DNA of 14,748 bases, from contig CAYMWP010000117.1 of NCBI GenBank assembly GCA_964393895.1, forward strand, positions 1-14,748. Reading direction: 5' to 3'. A model generated the notes under the pieces. It did no database searches. It saw nothing but the letters and a program-made list of their open reading frames with translations, and was not told the DNA's origin. Positions 1 through 7,085 of this stretch are shown in pieces. A program made the position numbers and the translations under genes. Position 1 is the first letter of the stretch, and each line of letters opens with the position of its first letter. This DNA comes from B4-G1 sp964393895. Its GTDB lineage: Bacteria; Chloroflexota; Anaerolineae; B4-G1.

Positions 1-43
1 GGCTCTTTTAGGCCGATGCACCCAAGCTAGAATTGCCAAAACG

Positions 44-58
44 GGAATTGCTGATTCC
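44..58 (-). terminator. Weak hairpin downstream of the thioesterase gene
   Basis: Read on the minus strand, a 5-bp stem (GGAAT/ATTCC) with a 5-nt loop lies about 57 nt past the thioesterase stop and is followed by a short T-run (CGTTTTGG). It is the only terminator-like structure at the end of the leftward operon. The stem is short and AT-rich and the U-tract is only four residues, so it may not function. Nothing else is recognisable in positions 1-114. Confidence 0.2.
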
Positions 59-114
59 AGGATGATGACGCTGATTTTTCTCGATTTGCAAAGTTTCCGG
101 TAGCAGGCCTGATC

Positions 115-567
115 TTACAGTTCTCCTCCTCGACGAGACACCGTTGCCTCTAACGCCTCAATGCGCTCTCTTACCTCGGCCGGCAGATTTGCCTTTTTGT
201 TCTTCCGATAGTTGAACGAGACGATCACGCCCTCGCCCACAGCCGCGACCTTTTCCAAGCGGTGGCTGACCACAGCGTACTCCATCTTGAAGCGGTCCTG
301 CCCAATCTCGGAAACCCTGACCCCAACGGAGATAGTGTCTGGGTACGTCAGCGGTATCTTGAAGCGGCACTGCACGGAAGCCAGGATGGGGCCGATGCCG
401 CTCCGATTCATTATGCCCATCAAACCCAGCTTTTCAAAGTAGGCGATGCGTCCGCTCTCCAGGTAGCGAAAGTAGGCCACGTTATTGACGTGCTGGAAAG
501 CATCCATTTCTCCCCAGGCGATGGGGATTTCGATGACGACTGGATAACTCTCCAGTAACTGATTCAT
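115..567 (-). CDS. Acyl-CoA thioesterase, 4HBT/hotdog family
   Basis: This 150-residue protein is the normal length for a single hotdog-fold thioesterase, which hydrolyses acyl- or aroyl-CoA thioesters in the cytoplasm. The N-terminus carries the family's active-site segment, MDAFQHVNN (residues 21-29), with the likely catalytic Asp22, followed by a YFRYLESGR helix. It is the last gene of the leftward operon. Its ATG overlaps the TGA of the molybdopterin subunit upstream (ATGA), implying translational coupling. That coupling suggests a CoA thioester arises in, or must be cleared from, the same pathway. 4-hydroxybenzoyl-CoA reductase is a known xanthine dehydrogenase-family enzyme acting on a CoA ester, but a link to that chemistry here is inference. 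Family assignment is firm; the acyl substrate is unknown. Confidence 0.88.
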   Translation of the reverse strand: MNQLLESYPVVIEIPIAWGEMDAFQHVNNVAYFRYLESGRIAYFEKLGLMGIMNRSGIGPILASVQCRFKIPLTYPDTISVGVRVSEIGQDRFKMEYAVVSHRLEKVAAVGEGVIVSFNYRKNKKANLPAEVRERIEALEATVSRRGGEL

Positions 568-2894
568 TGTTCTCGACCCCCAAGCGTCTCCAACGCCGCC
601 AACACTCGTTCCGGCGTGATCGGCAGTTCGTGGATGCGCACGCCGATAGCATCGGCCACCGCGTTGGCCACGGCCGGCGCGGCCGGCGTCAGCGCCGGCT
701 CACCAATGCCCTTGGCTCCGAACGGCCCCACGCCCGATCCTGATTCCAGGATGATGGCCTCGGTCTGGGGCAAGTCCTTCGCCGTGGGAATCAGGTACTC
801 GGCCAGCGACGGTGTCTGCATCACACCTTCCTCGATCTGCACCTCTTCCATCAGCGCCCAGCCGATGCCCTGCGCACTGCCGCCCTGGATCTGCCCCTCG
901 ACGGCAGTGGGATTGATGGCCCGGCCCACGTCGTGGCAGCCGACGGACTTGAGCAGCGTGATCTCACCGGTCTCGGTATCCACCGCTACCTCGACCGCGT
1001 GCGCGCTGAAGGTAAAATCGGGGAATAGATCGCCCCGCAAATTCTCGGGGTCGAGCGGGGCGGTGAAAGGCGCGGTGAACAGCGCCAGATGTTGCAGCTT
1101 TATCCCGTCGGCGGCGCACATCTTTGCCAGGTCGGCCAGCGGCAGCGAGGTATCGGGATCGCTTCTGACAAAGGCCCGCCGGTCGGCCAGGTCAATCTCC
1201 TCGGGCGCGACCTCAAAGTGCTGCGCCGCGCGCTCCACCAGCGCCGCGCGTACCATGCGGGCCGCCTTTAGCGTGGCGTTGCCGGACATGTAGAGCTGGC
1301 GCGTGGCCGTCGTCGTACCCGCCAGCGGCGTCAACGCCGAATCCGAGTTGTAGACCGTCACGTCCGCCAGGGACACACCCAGCGCCTCGCTCGAGATCTG
1401 GCACAGGCTGTTCACCTGACCGGCCCCCAGGTCGGGAGCGCCGCAGCGAACCACTACGCTGCCGTCCTGCTCAATGCCGACCCAGGAGCGGGCCGTGTCG
1501 TGGAACCACATGATGCGCCCATAACTCTGCATCGTAGTGGCAAAGCCACGGCCCACTTTGAGCGGGCCATCGTCGGGCGTCTTTTCGCCCAACGCCGCCA
1601 ACGCCCGCGTAGCCTCCTCCTCCAGCCAGACCGTGCTCTCTATCTTCTGACCAATGGCGTTGCGGTTGCCGGTCTCTAGGTAATTCATCTTGCGGAACTC
1701 GAGCGGGTCCATAGCGAGCGCCTTGGCGATCTCGTCCATCTGTTGCTCGTAGGCCACGGCCGCCTGCGCCCCCCCAAAGCCGCGAAAGGCGCTGGTGAAG
1801 GGGTTGTTGGTGGCGACCGAGACGCTATCCACCTTGAGATTATGCACACGATAGGGACCGCACGCCGTGACCGTGGCGTAGAGCAGGACGTAGGGACTTA
1901 GATAGGGATAGGCCCCGGCGTCCGATACCATCTCGATCTCGGCGGCCGTGATGCGCCCGTCTGTTTTGACGCCGGTGCGATGGGTGATGATGAAAGGATG
2001 GCGCTTGGAGTGGGCCAGGAGCGATTCCTCGCGGGTGTAAACCAGCTTTACGGGGCGGCGCGTCGCCTGGGCCAGCAGCGCCAGGAAAATCTCGACCGTG
2101 ATGTCCTCCTTGCCGCCAAAGCCGCCCCCTATCATCGTGCCCCGGACGTGGACTCTGTTGTGCGGCACGCCCACGGCCGCGGCGATGCTGCGAAAGTGCT
2201 CCACCACCTGGGTGCAGACGCGGATGTTGATCACGTTCTGGTCATCCATCCAGGCGACGCCGGCCTCCGGCTCCAGGTAGGCGTGATCTATGAAGGGCAT
2301 GGTGAAGGTATTCTCCACGATCACGTCGGCCTCGCTGAAGCCGGCCTCCACGTCACCGTTACGGATCTTCCAGGAGGCGACGATGTTGTCCGGCTCGTAG
2401 ACCACCGGCGCCCCCGGTTTCATCGCCTCCAGCGGGTCGTAGACTCCCGGCAGGGGCTCGTACTCAATCTCGATCAACTCGAGCGCGCGCTCGGCGACGT
2501 CCAGGGTCTCGGCCGCTACCAGCGCGATGGGCTCGCCGACGAAGCGCACGCGATCCGAGGCCAGCACCGGTGCCTGTGAGCCTTTGCGCTGCTTCTGTCC
2601 GGTCTGCCCCGGCATATCGGTGGCGAGCCGGCCGCCCGGCAGGTCTTTGGCCGTCAAGACGCACGCGACGCCATCCAGCGCCCGCGCACGGCTCACGTCC
2701 AGCCGTCGGATGCGTGCCGAGGGCCAGCTGCCGCGAAAGACCTGGGCGTGCAGCATATTGGGCATCGTAAAATCGCCCGCATAGACCGTTGCGCCCGTCG
2801 CCTTGCCCAGCGCGTCCACTCGGCGCAGCGGTTTGCCGACTTGACGCAGCTCGGGCAGGTCAACGGGAGGAAGTGGTTTGGCCTCGTATTTCAT
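564..2894 (-). CDS. Xanthine dehydrogenase-family molybdopterin-binding subunit (L2)
   Basis: This is the large catalytic subunit (776 residues, normal size) of a molybdenum hydroxylase. It binds the molybdopterin cofactor and hydroxylates a heterocycle, aldehyde or similar substrate with water as oxygen donor. Residues ~1-120 form the a/b-hammerhead domain. The Mo-binding region shows GGGFGGKE (256-263), FRGFGG with Arg371 and Phe373, and GAKGIGE ending in Glu732, the conserved base. FRGFGG is xanthine dehydrogenase-like; the CoxL-type cysteine loop of CO dehydrogenase is absent. The reading frame is open for 25 more codons upstream, but the ATG at 2894 is preferred: it overlaps the stop of the [2Fe-2S] subunit as ATGA and begins the family-typical N-terminus. 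The gene ends in an ATGA overlap with the thioesterase. It probably works with S2 and M2. Exact substrate unknown. Confidence 0.93.
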   Translation of the reverse strand: MKYEAKPLPPVDLPELRQVGKPLRRVDALGKATGATVYAGDFTMPNMLHAQVFRGSWPSARIRRLDVSRARALDGVACVLTAKDLPGGRLATDMPGQTGQKQRKGSQAPVLASDRVRFVGEPIALVAAETLDVAERALELIEIEYEPLPGVYDPLEAMKPGAPVVYEPDNIVASWKIRNGDVEAGFSEADVIVENTFTMPFIDHAYLEPEAGVAWMDDQNVINIRVCTQVVEHFRSIAAAVGVPHNRVHVRGTMIGGGFGGKEDITVEIFLALLAQATRRPVKLVYTREESLLAHSKRHPFIITHRTGVKTDGRITAAEIEMVSDAGAYPYLSPYVLLYATVTACGPYRVHNLKVDSVSVATNNPFTSAFRGFGGAQAAVAYEQQMDEIAKALAMDPLEFRKMNYLETGNRNAIGQKIESTVWLEEEATRALAALGEKTPDDGPLKVGRGFATTMQSYGRIMWFHDTARSWVGIEQDGSVVVRCGAPDLGAGQVNSLCQISSEALGVSLADVTVYNSDSALTPLAGTTTATRQLYMSGNATLKAARMVRAALVERAAQHFEVAPEEIDLADRRAFVRSDPDTSLPLADLAKMCAADGIKLQHLALFTAPFTAPLDPENLRGDLFPDFTFSAHAVEVAVDTETGEITLLKSVGCHDVGRAINPTAVEGQIQGGSAQGIGWALMEEVQIEEGVMQTPSLAEYLIPTAKDLPQTEAIILESGSGVGPFGAKGIGEPALTPAAPAVANAVADAIGVRIHELPITPERVLAALETLGGREQ

Positions 2895-3370
2895 CGCTCT
2901 CCCTCCTGCATCCTTTCCGCCGCCATCTGGACGGCTTCCACGATCTGCCCGTAGCCGGTGCAGCGGCACAGGTTGCCTGAGAGGGCCTCGCGGATTTCCT
3001 CCTCAGCGGGATTGAGGTTGCGGTCCAAAAGCGCTTTGGCCGCGACGATCATCCCTGGCGTGCAGTAGCCACACTGCGCGGCGCCAGAATCGGCGAAAGC
3101 CTCTTGCAACGGATGGGGGTTGTCCATCGTCCCCAGCCCGGCGTTGGTGACGATCTCGGCCCCCTCCGCCTGCCAGGCCAGCACCAGGCAACTGTTGACC
3201 GCCTTCCCGTCCAGCAACACGGCGCACGCGCCGCAGTCCCCTTTCTCGCAGCCGTTCTTGACGTCGGTGTAACTCAGGTCACGCAACGCCTGCAGCAGCG
3301 TCACGTTGGGGGCCAGCGCGACGTGGTGTTCACGACCATTCACGTTGAGTGAAACAATCTTGGGTTGCAT
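2891..3370 (-). CDS. (2Fe-2S)-binding subunit of molybdenum hydroxylase (S2)
   Basis: This 159-residue protein is a standard CoxS/XdhC-type small subunit carrying two [2Fe-2S] clusters that pass electrons from the molybdenum centre to FAD. The plant-ferredoxin-like cluster is bound by Cys41, Cys46, Cys49 and Cys61 (CEKGDCGAC...C). The second cluster is bound by Cys100, Cys103, Cys135 and Cys137 (CGYC...CRC), the usual four-helix domain. All eight ligands are present. An AGGAGA ribosome site precedes the ATG; the gene starts 9 nt after the FAD subunit and overlaps the molybdopterin subunit by 4 nt. It is the middle member of a conventional M-S-L trio. Confidence 0.95.
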   Translation of the reverse strand: MQPKIVSLNVNGREHHVALAPNVTLLQALRDLSYTDVKNGCEKGDCGACAVLLDGKAVNSCLVLAWQAEGAEIVTNAGLGTMDNPHPLQEAFADSGAAQCGYCTPGMIVAAKALLDRNLNPAEEEIREALSGNLCRCTGYGQIVEAVQMAAERMQEGER

Positions 3371-3379
3371 AGCTCTCTC

Positions 3380-4273
3380 CTATTCGCTCACTCGCTGATT
3401 CGCTGATTCGCTTAACAGACGGCGCACCAGCACCTCCACCACCCGTCGCCGATAGTCCGCCGAGCCTCGGATGTCGTCAATGGGCCTGATACTCTCGGCG
3501 GCGAGCCGGGCGGCCTGGGCGATTGTCTCGGGGGTCAGTGCCTCGCCGCGCAGCGCCTCCTCCGCCTCGCCTGCCCGGATGGGCGTCGGGGCAACTGCCC
3601 CCAGCGCGATGCGCACTTGCTCACAGCGCCCGTCCTCCCCTGGCTCTACCATCACGGCGGCGCTCACCACCGATATGGCGTCCGCCTTGCGCAACGCCAG
3701 CTTGCGGAAAGCGCCGACGCTGCCAGACGCAGGTGCCGGCCAGCGAATCGCCGTCAACAGCTCGTCCGGTCGGCGGACCGTCTGGCGCACGTGGACAAAG
3801 AACTCGTCCAGCCCCACGTGCCGGGTTCCCTCCCTGCTCGCCAACTCGACCTCCGCCCCCAAGACGAGCAGGGGAGGGGCGGTGTCGGCGGCCGGCGAGC
3901 CATCCGCCAGGTTGCCGCCCACTGTGGCCCGATTGCGCACCAGTGGGTTGGCAAAGACGGCGGCGGCCTGCTTGAGCGGCGGGGCATATTCTGCAATCAA
4001 AGGTGCTTCCAACAGCTCGGCTATCGTGACTCCTCCGCCGACGACCACGTGCCCGTTCTCCCGCCTGATGGGGCGCAGTTCGTCCAGGCTCGCCACGTCC
4101 ACCAGCACGCCAGGGCGATGGAGACTCTTTGAGAGCTTTGGGTCACCGCCGCGCAGATCCACGATCAGATTCGTGCCCCCGGCCAGCGGCGCGACGTCAG
4201 GCGCAGCCTCGACCAGCATCTCCAGCGCTTCCGGCAGTGTCTCTGGCATCAACAGATCGAATTCTGGTAGCAT
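3380..4273 (-). CDS. FAD-binding subunit of molybdenum hydroxylase (M2)
   Basis: This 297-residue protein is a CoxM-type FAD subunit, the electron exit of the complex. The two flavin-binding signatures are present: LAGGTNLIVDLR near residues 30-42, and TVGGNLADGSPAADT near 118-132. The C-terminal CO-dehydrogenase flavoprotein domain follows, and length is normal. There is no extra 4Fe-4S insertion of the kind found in 4-hydroxybenzoyl-CoA reductase. The ATG is preceded by AGGAGG at 5-nt spacing, which fixes the start. The final residues SESANQRVSE are encoded by an octamer repeat array (see the repeat at 3381-3412), so the native C-terminus probably ended just before it. S2 follows after 9 nt. 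Confidence 0.94.
   Translation of the reverse strand: MLPEFDLLMPETLPEALEMLVEAAPDVAPLAGGTNLIVDLRGGDPKLSKSLHRPGVLVDVASLDELRPIRRENGHVVVGGGVTIAELLEAPLIAEYAPPLKQAAAVFANPLVRNRATVGGNLADGSPAADTAPPLLVLGAEVELASREGTRHVGLDEFFVHVRQTVRRPDELLTAIRWPAPASGSVGAFRKLALRKADAISVVSAAVMVEPGEDGRCEQVRIALGAVAPTPIRAGEAEEALRGEALTPETIAQAARLAAESIRPIDDIRGSADYRRRVVEVLVRRLLSESANQRVSE
3381..3412 (-). repeat. Octamer tandem repeat forming the M2 C-terminus
   Basis: About four copies of an 8-nt unit (AGCGAATC and variants on the minus strand) run into the M2 stop codon and encode SESANQRVSE. The same unit recurs at 6153-6200 and 7089-7112. Because 8 is not a multiple of 3, all three frames read the same cyclic peptide, which has no stop on this strand. 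Confidence 0.85.
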
Positions 4274-4298
4274 ACGTGCCTCCTCTTTTCGGACATCC

Positions 4299-4361
4299 TC
4301 AGAACCTGTGCAGAGCCAGGATGATCGCGACGATCACCGAGACCCCACCAAACCTCAGCAT
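4299..4361 (-). CDS. Possible 20-residue hydrophobic peptide
   Basis: This short reading frame starts at an ATG overlapping the last codons of the dehalogenase-like gene (ATGCTGA) and ends at TGA. Its sequence is MLRFGGVSVIVAIILALHRF. It has one apolar stretch of about 14 residues flanked by basic residues, resembling a minimal membrane segment. The position is where reductive dehalogenase operons usually place rdhB, a membrane anchor of about 90 residues with three helices. It has no Shine-Dalgarno site of its own and would rely on re-initiation after the upstream stop. It fills most of the 81-nt gap between the dehalogenase-like gene and M2. It could be a chance frame or the remnant of an anchor gene. 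Confidence 0.28.
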   Translation of the reverse strand: MLRFGGVSVIVAIILALHRF

Positions 4362-5557
4362 CTGTAGCGTTTGTACGGATCAATGAAATCAGGGCCAGGC
4401 CCGCTCCTGTACCGGCCATAGAACAACCGCTCCGCCCACGTCATCAGCGCCTGGTGCGGGCCTTTTACCGTAGCCGGGATAGACATCATCCTGTGAAACC
4501 AGTGCTGGGGCTTGGTCCAGGGGCAAGACATCATACAGATACTACAGTCGGTACCTACCGCATGCCAGTAGGCATAGCACGTCTCTTCGTTCAACTTCCA
4601 TTTCTCGACGCCATTGTACTCGACCTTGTCGCCCGTGGGAATAGAGCCACTGGGACATTCTTCGGCGCAGATTTTGCAATGCGCACAGAAGGATTGGACG
4701 CCAAGATCAACGGGGTTGTCGTGCACCACAGGCATATCGGTGGTGACAAGGGCCAGGCGGGCCGCTAATCCGAATTCTCGGGTGATCAGATACCCAGCGC
4801 GCGAAAGCTCGCCCAGACCACAGTCCACGGCGACCGGCACTGCCATCACCTGATAGTTGTTCAGATGATGTGCCCGAGCGGAATAACCCAGCATACGGAT
4901 ATATTCGGCCAGTTGAATCGAGACCCAGGCCCCCATGGCATATCCCCTGGCCGTGGCCAGCAGGGTCGGAAAGTCCGGGCCGGTCCGGGCCATGCGGTAA
5001 TCCATCTGCAAGGCCATCGCAATGGCACTGGTGTGGTGGCTGAGATCAACCGGTGTACCCCACGGCAGATACCCCTCCCCATCGCCGCGTGACCGGCCAA
5101 CGTGGGTGTACACCCACTCCTGTCGCAGGGGTCCGATCTTGACCAGGTCGGCGCCCAGGAATCGAGCCAGCGCCTTCACCTTCTGCGCCGCGCGCTGCGG
5201 TGGAATCTCGACTTTGGCAGGAGCCCGTTCTCCGTCTACGTAGGACTCGAGGCCGATCTTGGCGGTCGCAGCGAACTGCGCCTCGAACATTGGAACGTCC
5301 GCCGCACTGCCCGTCCTCCCCAGGCCGGGCATGTGGCCCACCCTGGTGTCATACTCCAGATGTTCGGGATGCGCTTCGTAGTAGACTTGATACTGAGGAC
5401 CGTCTGTGCCAAAGTAGCGGAAAAAGTCTTTGCGCGCGAACACAATATCGCGCTCATCCCACCGCCTGATCTCACCGACGACGTCTTTTTCATAGGTGGG
5501 CACTTGCACTTCCCTTGCCAGGAGAACCCGACCTATCGCCTCCTCGAGTTTGGACAC
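4355..5557 (-). CDS. Reductive dehalogenase-like corrinoid/4Fe-4S protein without Tat signal
   Basis: This ~400-residue protein matches the core of reductive dehalogenases (RdhA), which use cobalamin and two 4Fe-4S clusters to remove halogens reductively. The C-terminal part carries CX2CX2CX3CP (Cys291, 294, 297, 301) and CX10CX2CX3CP (Cys327, 338, 341, 345), the arrangement typical of RdhA. Before it lies the family-like block GLGELSRAGYLITREFG followed by VTTDMP. There is no RRxFxK Tat motif or signal peptide, so it should be cytoplasmic, like catabolic rather than respiratory members. No C-terminal flavin/ferredoxin reductase domain is fused to it. The frame opens at GTG 5575, but GTG 5557 (or TTG 5560) has a well-spaced GGAGG at 5567-5571 and is preferred. 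It sits between two molybdenum hydroxylase gene sets. By eye its base composition is less GC-rich than the flanks. Family assignment is firm; dehalogenation is not proven, since some homologues may reduce other substrates. Confidence 0.87.
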   Translation of the reverse strand: MSKLEEAIGRVLLAREVQVPTYEKDVVGEIRRWDERDIVFARKDFFRYFGTDGPQYQVYYEAHPEHLEYDTRVGHMPGLGRTGSAADVPMFEAQFAATAKIGLESYVDGERAPAKVEIPPQRAAQKVKALARFLGADLVKIGPLRQEWVYTHVGRSRGDGEGYLPWGTPVDLSHHTSAIAMALQMDYRMARTGPDFPTLLATARGYAMGAWVSIQLAEYIRMLGYSARAHHLNNYQVMAVPVAVDCGLGELSRAGYLITREFGLAARLALVTTDMPVVHDNPVDLGVQSFCAHCKICAEECPSGSIPTGDKVEYNGVEKWKLNEETCYAYWHAVGTDCSICMMSCPWTKPQHWFHRMMSIPATVKGPHQALMTWAERLFYGRYRSGPGPDFIDPYKRYRC

Positions 5558-5566
5558 CAATGCCTT

Positions 5567-5571
5567 CCTCC
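5567..5571 (-). promoter_or_regulatory. Ribosome binding site deciding the dehalogenase-like start
   Basis: GGAGG on the minus strand lies 9 nt before GTG 5557 and 6 nt before TTG 5560. It lies inside the frame if GTG 5575 is used, and that codon has no comparable site upstream. This favours the shorter protein. Confidence 0.55.
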
Positions 5572-5614
5572 CCACCAGGGACCAAAAACGCTATGTCACG
5601 CGCAGCCAGCGAAT

Positions 5615-7084
5615 TCATTCCCGCGCACAACTCATCACCGCGCGCACGATGCTGGCGTAACCGGTGCACCGGCAGCGGTTCCCCTTCAGGTGATCCCGTA
5701 TCTCGTCCTCCGTGGGCGACGGGTTCTCCTGCAAAAGATTCCTGGTCATCATCAACATCCCCGGTGTGCAGTAGCCGCACTGGAACCCGTTGTGCTCGAT
5801 GAACTCCTCCTGGATCGGATCCAGTTTCCCATCTGGCCTTTGCAACCCCTCGACGGTCAACACCTCGCTGCCGTCGGCGGCGATCGCCAGCACCAGGCAG
5901 GCCAGCGCCGGTTGACCGTTCAGCAGCACCGTGCAGGCCCCACACTCGCCGATGCCGCAGCCATACTTGGAGCCGGTCAGCTCCAGTCGCTCCCGCAGCA
6001 CGTTGAGCAGCAACTCGTTCGGCTTGACTCGGAGCCGGTGCTGCTCCCCGTTCACCGTCAGCTTGATTTCGTGTTCCGTGAAGCGTGAAACGTGAAACGT
6101 GAAACGTGAAACGTGATGCGTGATGCGTGATGCGTGATGCGTGATCCCTCCCGCCGACTCGCTGGCTCGCCGACTCGCTGATTCGCCGACTCGCTGATTC
6201 GCCATCTGCAACGCATCGTGCGTGATTGCCTTGACCACCTCCCGCCGATACCAGGCGGTCGAGCGCACGTCGTCAATGGGCGAGATTTCCTCTGCCGCTG
6301 CCTTGCCCGCCTCCAGCGCCAGCTCCGCGCTGAACGGCCTGCCAACCAGCAACGCCTCGGCCTTCCGCGCCCGCATCACCGTCGGCCCGACCGAGCCGTA
6401 GGCCAGGCGGCAATCCACGATGCGCTCGCCCTCGCACACGACCACCGCCGCCACGCTCGCCTTCGCCAGGTCGGCCGCCACGCGCGATATCTTGATGAAC
6501 GCGCTCCCCGTCCCCGGCTGCGGAGGCCGGAGTTGGATCGAGGTGAGCAGCTCGCCATTTTGCAGGGCTGTTCTGCCGGGGACCAGCAGGAACTCTTCGA
6601 CAGGCAGAAACCGGGTTTTTTCCGAAAAACCCGGTTTCTCATCATCCGGCCCGGCGAGCGCCAGTCGGGCGTCAAACGCCATCAACGCGGGCACCGAGTC
6701 GGACGCGGGCGAGCCGTTGCACACGTTCCCGCCGATGGTGCCCATCATCTGGATCTGTGTCGAGCCGAACGACGCGCACGCCTCGGCCAGCGCTGTGTAG
6801 TCAGCCTGAATCTGTGGCGCGTTGCGCACGGCGCGGATGGTGGTCAGCGCGCCGATCTCCAACTGGTCATCTTGGAACGAAATCCCCGCCATTCCGGGCA
6901 GTCTGCCGACATTGACCACGTACTCTGGCGCTCTCTGCTCCATCTTCATCCAGACGAGCAGATTGGTGCCGCCCGCCAAAACCTGCGCCCGGTCGCCGTG
7001 CTCGCTCAGCAGCGAGATCGCCTCCGCCAGCGACGCCGGCTCCACGTACTCGAACTCGTGCGCCAAAATATGCGTATTCGTCAT
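5615..7084 (-). CDS. Fused FAD-binding plus (2Fe-2S)-binding molybdenum hydroxylase subunit (M1-S1)
   Basis: This 489-residue protein joins two subunits that are normally separate. Residues ~1-290 are a CoxM-type FAD subunit with LAGGTNLLVWMK and TIGGNVCNGSPASD. Residues ~340-489 are a CoxS-type subunit with all eight cluster cysteines (CGIGECGAC...C and CGYC...CRC). The linker, ~295-336, is low-complexity, rich in Arg, Ser, His and Thr, and encoded by octamer then heptamer repeats. No ATG with a ribosome site lies before the S1 part (EIKLTVNGEQ), so S1 depends on translation through the linker. A perfect inverted repeat adds about 10 residues near 149-159 in the FAD domain relative to M2. 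The ATG lies 1 nt after the L1 stop (TGAGATG). The protein should pass electrons from L1; whether it also feeds the adjacent dehalogenase-like protein is speculation. Confidence 0.92.
   Translation of the reverse strand: MTNTHILAHEFEYVEPASLAEAISLLSEHGDRAQVLAGGTNLLVWMKMEQRAPEYVVNVGRLPGMAGISFQDDQLEIGALTTIRAVRNAPQIQADYTALAEACASFGSTQIQMMGTIGGNVCNGSPASDSVPALMAFDARLALAGPDDEKPGFSEKTRFLPVEEFLLVPGRTALQNGELLTSIQLRPPQPGTGSAFIKISRVAADLAKASVAAVVVCEGERIVDCRLAYGSVGPTVMRARKAEALLVGRPFSAELALEAGKAAAEEISPIDDVRSTAWYRREVVKAITHDALQMANQRVGESASRRASESAGGITHHASRITHHVSRFTFHVSRFTEHEIKLTVNGEQHRLRVKPNELLLNVLRERLELTGSKYGCGIGECGACTVLLNGQPALACLVLAIAADGSEVLTVEGLQRPDGKLDPIQEEFIEHNGFQCGYCTPGMLMMTRNLLQENPSPTEDEIRDHLKGNRCRCTGYASIVRAVMSCARE
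6076..6145 (-). repeat. Heptamer tandem repeat in the M1-S1 linker
   Basis: Ten 7-nt units run head to tail: about five of cgtgaa type, then five of gcgtgat type (plus-strand reading). On the coding minus strand they give a 7-residue peptide repeat of the form ITHHASR / ITHHVSR / FTFHVSR. Such arrays are normally intergenic. On the plus strand the same array contains TGA stops; on the minus strand all frames are open. Confidence 0.92.
6153..6200 (-). repeat. Octamer tandem repeat in the M1-S1 linker
   Basis: Six 8-nt units alternate gccgactc-like and gctgattc-like (plus-strand reading). They encode the NQRVGESASRRASESA part of the linker, directly upstream in the protein of the heptamer block. 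The array belongs to the same family as those ending M2 and L1. Confidence 0.92.
6607..6638. repeat. Perfect 14-bp inverted repeat inside the M1 coding region
   Basis: The arms gaaaccgggttttt and aaaaacccggtttc are exact reverse complements separated by TCCG. The element is read in frame as EKPGFSEKTRFL within the FAD domain. Compared with M2, the loop between the second flavin motif and the TR-hydrophobic-EEF segment is longer by roughly this amount. It has the form of a dispersed REP- or MITE-like palindrome that landed in a tolerant loop. Confidence 0.92.
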
Positions 7085-7085
7085 C

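Noticed and set aside
51..67. 17-nt match between the left intergenic region and positions 740-756 inside L2
   Set aside because: Single short direct match with no inverted ends or third copy; probably chance or a trivial remnant.
564..2894. Aerobic CO dehydrogenase large subunit
   Set aside because: The CoxL active-site cysteine loop is absent; the position reads AFRGFGG as in xanthine dehydrogenase-type enzymes.
2895..2969. Upstream extension of L2 by 25 residues
   Set aside because: It would overlap the cluster-binding end of S2, reads as low-complexity sequence, and the ATGA overlap at 2894 is a better start.
3471..4367. Long plus-strand open frame opposite M2
   Set aside because: Ser/Ala/Arg-rich shadow frame of a GC-rich gene with clear flavin motifs on the other strand.
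4355..5557. Epoxyqueuosine reductase (QueG)
   Set aside because: QueG shares cobalamin and 4Fe-4S use, but the second motif with a 10-residue gap, the VTTDMP and GLGELSRAG block and overall length fit RdhA better.
5102..6088. Plus-strand frame of 328 residues opposite the dehalogenase-like gene and M1-S1
   Set aside because: It crosses two conserved minus-strand genes, has no recognisable domain, and has the His/Gln/Arg-rich composition of a shadow.
6076..6200. CRISPR array
   Set aside because: Units of 7 and 8 nt are contiguous with no spacers.
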